From an uncultured Candidatus Saccharibacteria bacterium (lineage in GTDB: Bacteria > Patescibacteriota > Saccharimonadia > Saccharimonadales > Saccharimonadaceae): a DNA stretch of 7,969 nt. Position numbers and translations under genes: made by a program. The first letter of the stretch is position 1; every line of letters starts with the position of its first letter. The stretch lies in contig CALHWA010000083.1 of the NCBI GenBank assembly GCA_938036845.1, positions 1 through 7,969 on the forward strand, read 5' to 3'. Positions 7,417-7,969 of this stretch are shown piece after piece. Below the pieces are notes generated by a model, which was not told where the DNA came from, ran no database searches, and was given only the letters and a program-made list of their open reading frames with translations.

Positions 7417-7745
7417 TGAATGCAACTGACTATGCCGAGGCGCTGACGACGCAGCTGCGCAAAGGCTTCTTATCGTACTGCGTGCTGGTGGTGTGTGCTA
7501 AGGAGCCACGCTATACCAGCGAGATCATCCAGCAGCTCCGTCAGGCTGACCTGATGGTGGTGGAGGGAACGATCTACCCATTACTGAGTCGCTTGCAAAA
7601 GGACGGGCTCTTGCAACACGAATGGAAAGAAAGTGAGCAAGGGCCACCACGCAAATACTATACGGCCACACCATTTGGTGCAGAGGTAACCAAGCAGCTC
7701 AAACACAATATTGCGGCACTAAGTAGTACAATAGAGAAGTTGTAA
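7416..7745 (+). CDS. PadR-family transcriptional regulator
   Basis: Small dimeric winged-helix DNA-binding protein, 109 residues, the size of the compact PadR subfamily that includes multidrug-sensing LmrR. The N-terminal segment QLRKGFLSYCVLVVC (13-27) is followed by YTSEIIQQL (33-41), the recognition-helix motif EGTIYPLLSRLQKDGLL (50-66), and the wing with GPPRKYYTAT (76-85). A single C-terminal helix (about 88-109) would form the dimer interface. It is co-transcribed with the ABC genes (1-base overlap with the ATPase stop), the usual arrangement for a PadR repressor controlling its own transporter operon. The inducing signal is unknown. Confidence 0.93.
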   Translation: MNATDYAEALTTQLRKGFLSYCVLVVCAKEPRYTSEIIQQLRQADLMVVEGTIYPLLSRLQKDGLLQHEWKESEQGPPRKYYTATPFGAEVTKQLKHNIAALSSTIEKL

Positions 7746-7750
7746 GGAGG
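7743..7750 (+). promoter_or_regulatory. Strong ribosome binding site overlapping the padR stop
   Basis: TAAGGAGG includes the padR stop codon (7743-7745) and lies 7 bases before ATG 7758. It is the best Shine-Dalgarno match in the window, suggesting high translation of the last gene. An earlier ATG at 7753 runs into TGA after one codon and is not a start. Confidence 0.85.
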
Positions 7751-7757
7751 ACATGTC

Positions 7758-7969
7758 ATGAAGGAAATTACCAATATCCACCTTGCCAAGACACCGTTTC
7801 GTGTTGAGGTCGAGGCGAAGCACGCGCTGGGAGAGTATCTGGCGTCGATTCAGCAGCGGATGCATGCCGAACCAGAAGCAATGCGCGAGATCGAAGCGCG
7901 GATGGTCGAGCTGCTGGCCGAGCGCGGTGTGACGCGCGATGGTGTGGTGACTGCTGAGGATGTCACGGC
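7758..7969 (+). CDS. PspC-domain-type envelope stress protein, N-terminal part only
   Basis: The first 70 codons of a gene that runs off the window. The visible protein starts MKEITNIHLAKTPFRVEVEA, then ALGEYLASIQQ (23-33), then an acidic/basic helix MREIEARMVELLAERG (42-57), then VVTAEDV (63-69). This order (a short beta segment, a helix, a D/E-I-E-A-R-hxELL helix, then a V-hxxEDV segment) recalls the N-terminal region ahead of the PspC membrane domain in many bacterial PspC proteins. The downstream membrane domain is not in the window, so the call is provisional. Placement directly after padR fits PadR/PspC pairs in cell-envelope stress modules. ATG 7758 is supported by the strong ribosome binding site. 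Confidence 0.6.
   Translation, partial: MKEITNIHLAKTPFRVEVEAKHALGEYLASIQQRMHAEPEAMREIEARMVELLAERGVTRDGVVTAEDVT

Noticed and set aside
7414..7419. Tandem TGA TGA in the ATPase frame as a sign of recoded UGA (glycine code of some Candidate Phyla Radiation lineages)
   Set aside because: The ATPase ends at normal length there and a well-formed padR gene with its own ribosome binding site starts in the overlap; no in-frame TGA interrupts any other gene.
7751..7756. ACATGT palindrome before the last gene as a PadR ATGT/ACAT-type site
   Set aside because: Six bases are too short to be meaningful and it lies between a ribosome binding site and a start codon, far from the promoter.

Overview
The window carries two co-oriented (+ strand) gene clusters separated by a clear terminator/promoter boundary at about 5277-5400. 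The gene content, tight packing, ordinary stop-codon use (TGA ends the ABC ATPase gene) and moderate G+C suggest a small-genome bacterium. My best guess is a Saccharibacteria (TM7) member of the Candidate Phyla Radiation. Arginine deiminase systems are known in host-associated Saccharibacteria, and PadR/ABC/PspC-type modules are common in small Gram-positive-like genomes. The taxonomy is inference: no rRNA or marker gene is present, and a Gram-positive host remains possible.

Region 1 (1-5314) is an arginine deiminase (ADI) operon in the order arcA (5' end outside the window), arcB, arcD, a dimethylarginine dimethylaminohydrolase-family gene (ddaH-like), arcC. ArcD would import arginine in exchange for ornithine. 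ArcA converts arginine to citrulline and ammonia. ArcB phosphorolyses citrulline to ornithine and carbamoyl phosphate. ArcC uses carbamoyl phosphate to make ATP. The ddaH-like enzyme would make citrulline directly from methylated arginines and so could feed the same ATP-yielding branch. Gene spacing is very tight: arcA stop and arcB start abut, and one base separates ddaH from arcC. The two wider gaps, on either side of arcD, each contain a perfect inverted repeat. A strong rho-independent terminator follows arcC.

Region 2 (about 5371 to the end) starts with a sigma70-type promoter (TTGACA) overlapping a short dyad. It encodes a MacB/FtsX-type ABC permease, its ATPase, a PadR-family regulator whose start overlaps the ATPase stop, and the beginning of a protein resembling the N-terminal part of PspC-domain envelope-stress proteins. 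This looks like an autoregulated envelope-stress or efflux module.

No tRNA, rRNA, CRISPR array, insertion sequence or phage gene was seen. The only non-coding stretch of any size is 5254-5439 (186 bases), which holds the terminator, the promoter and an A/T-rich leader.
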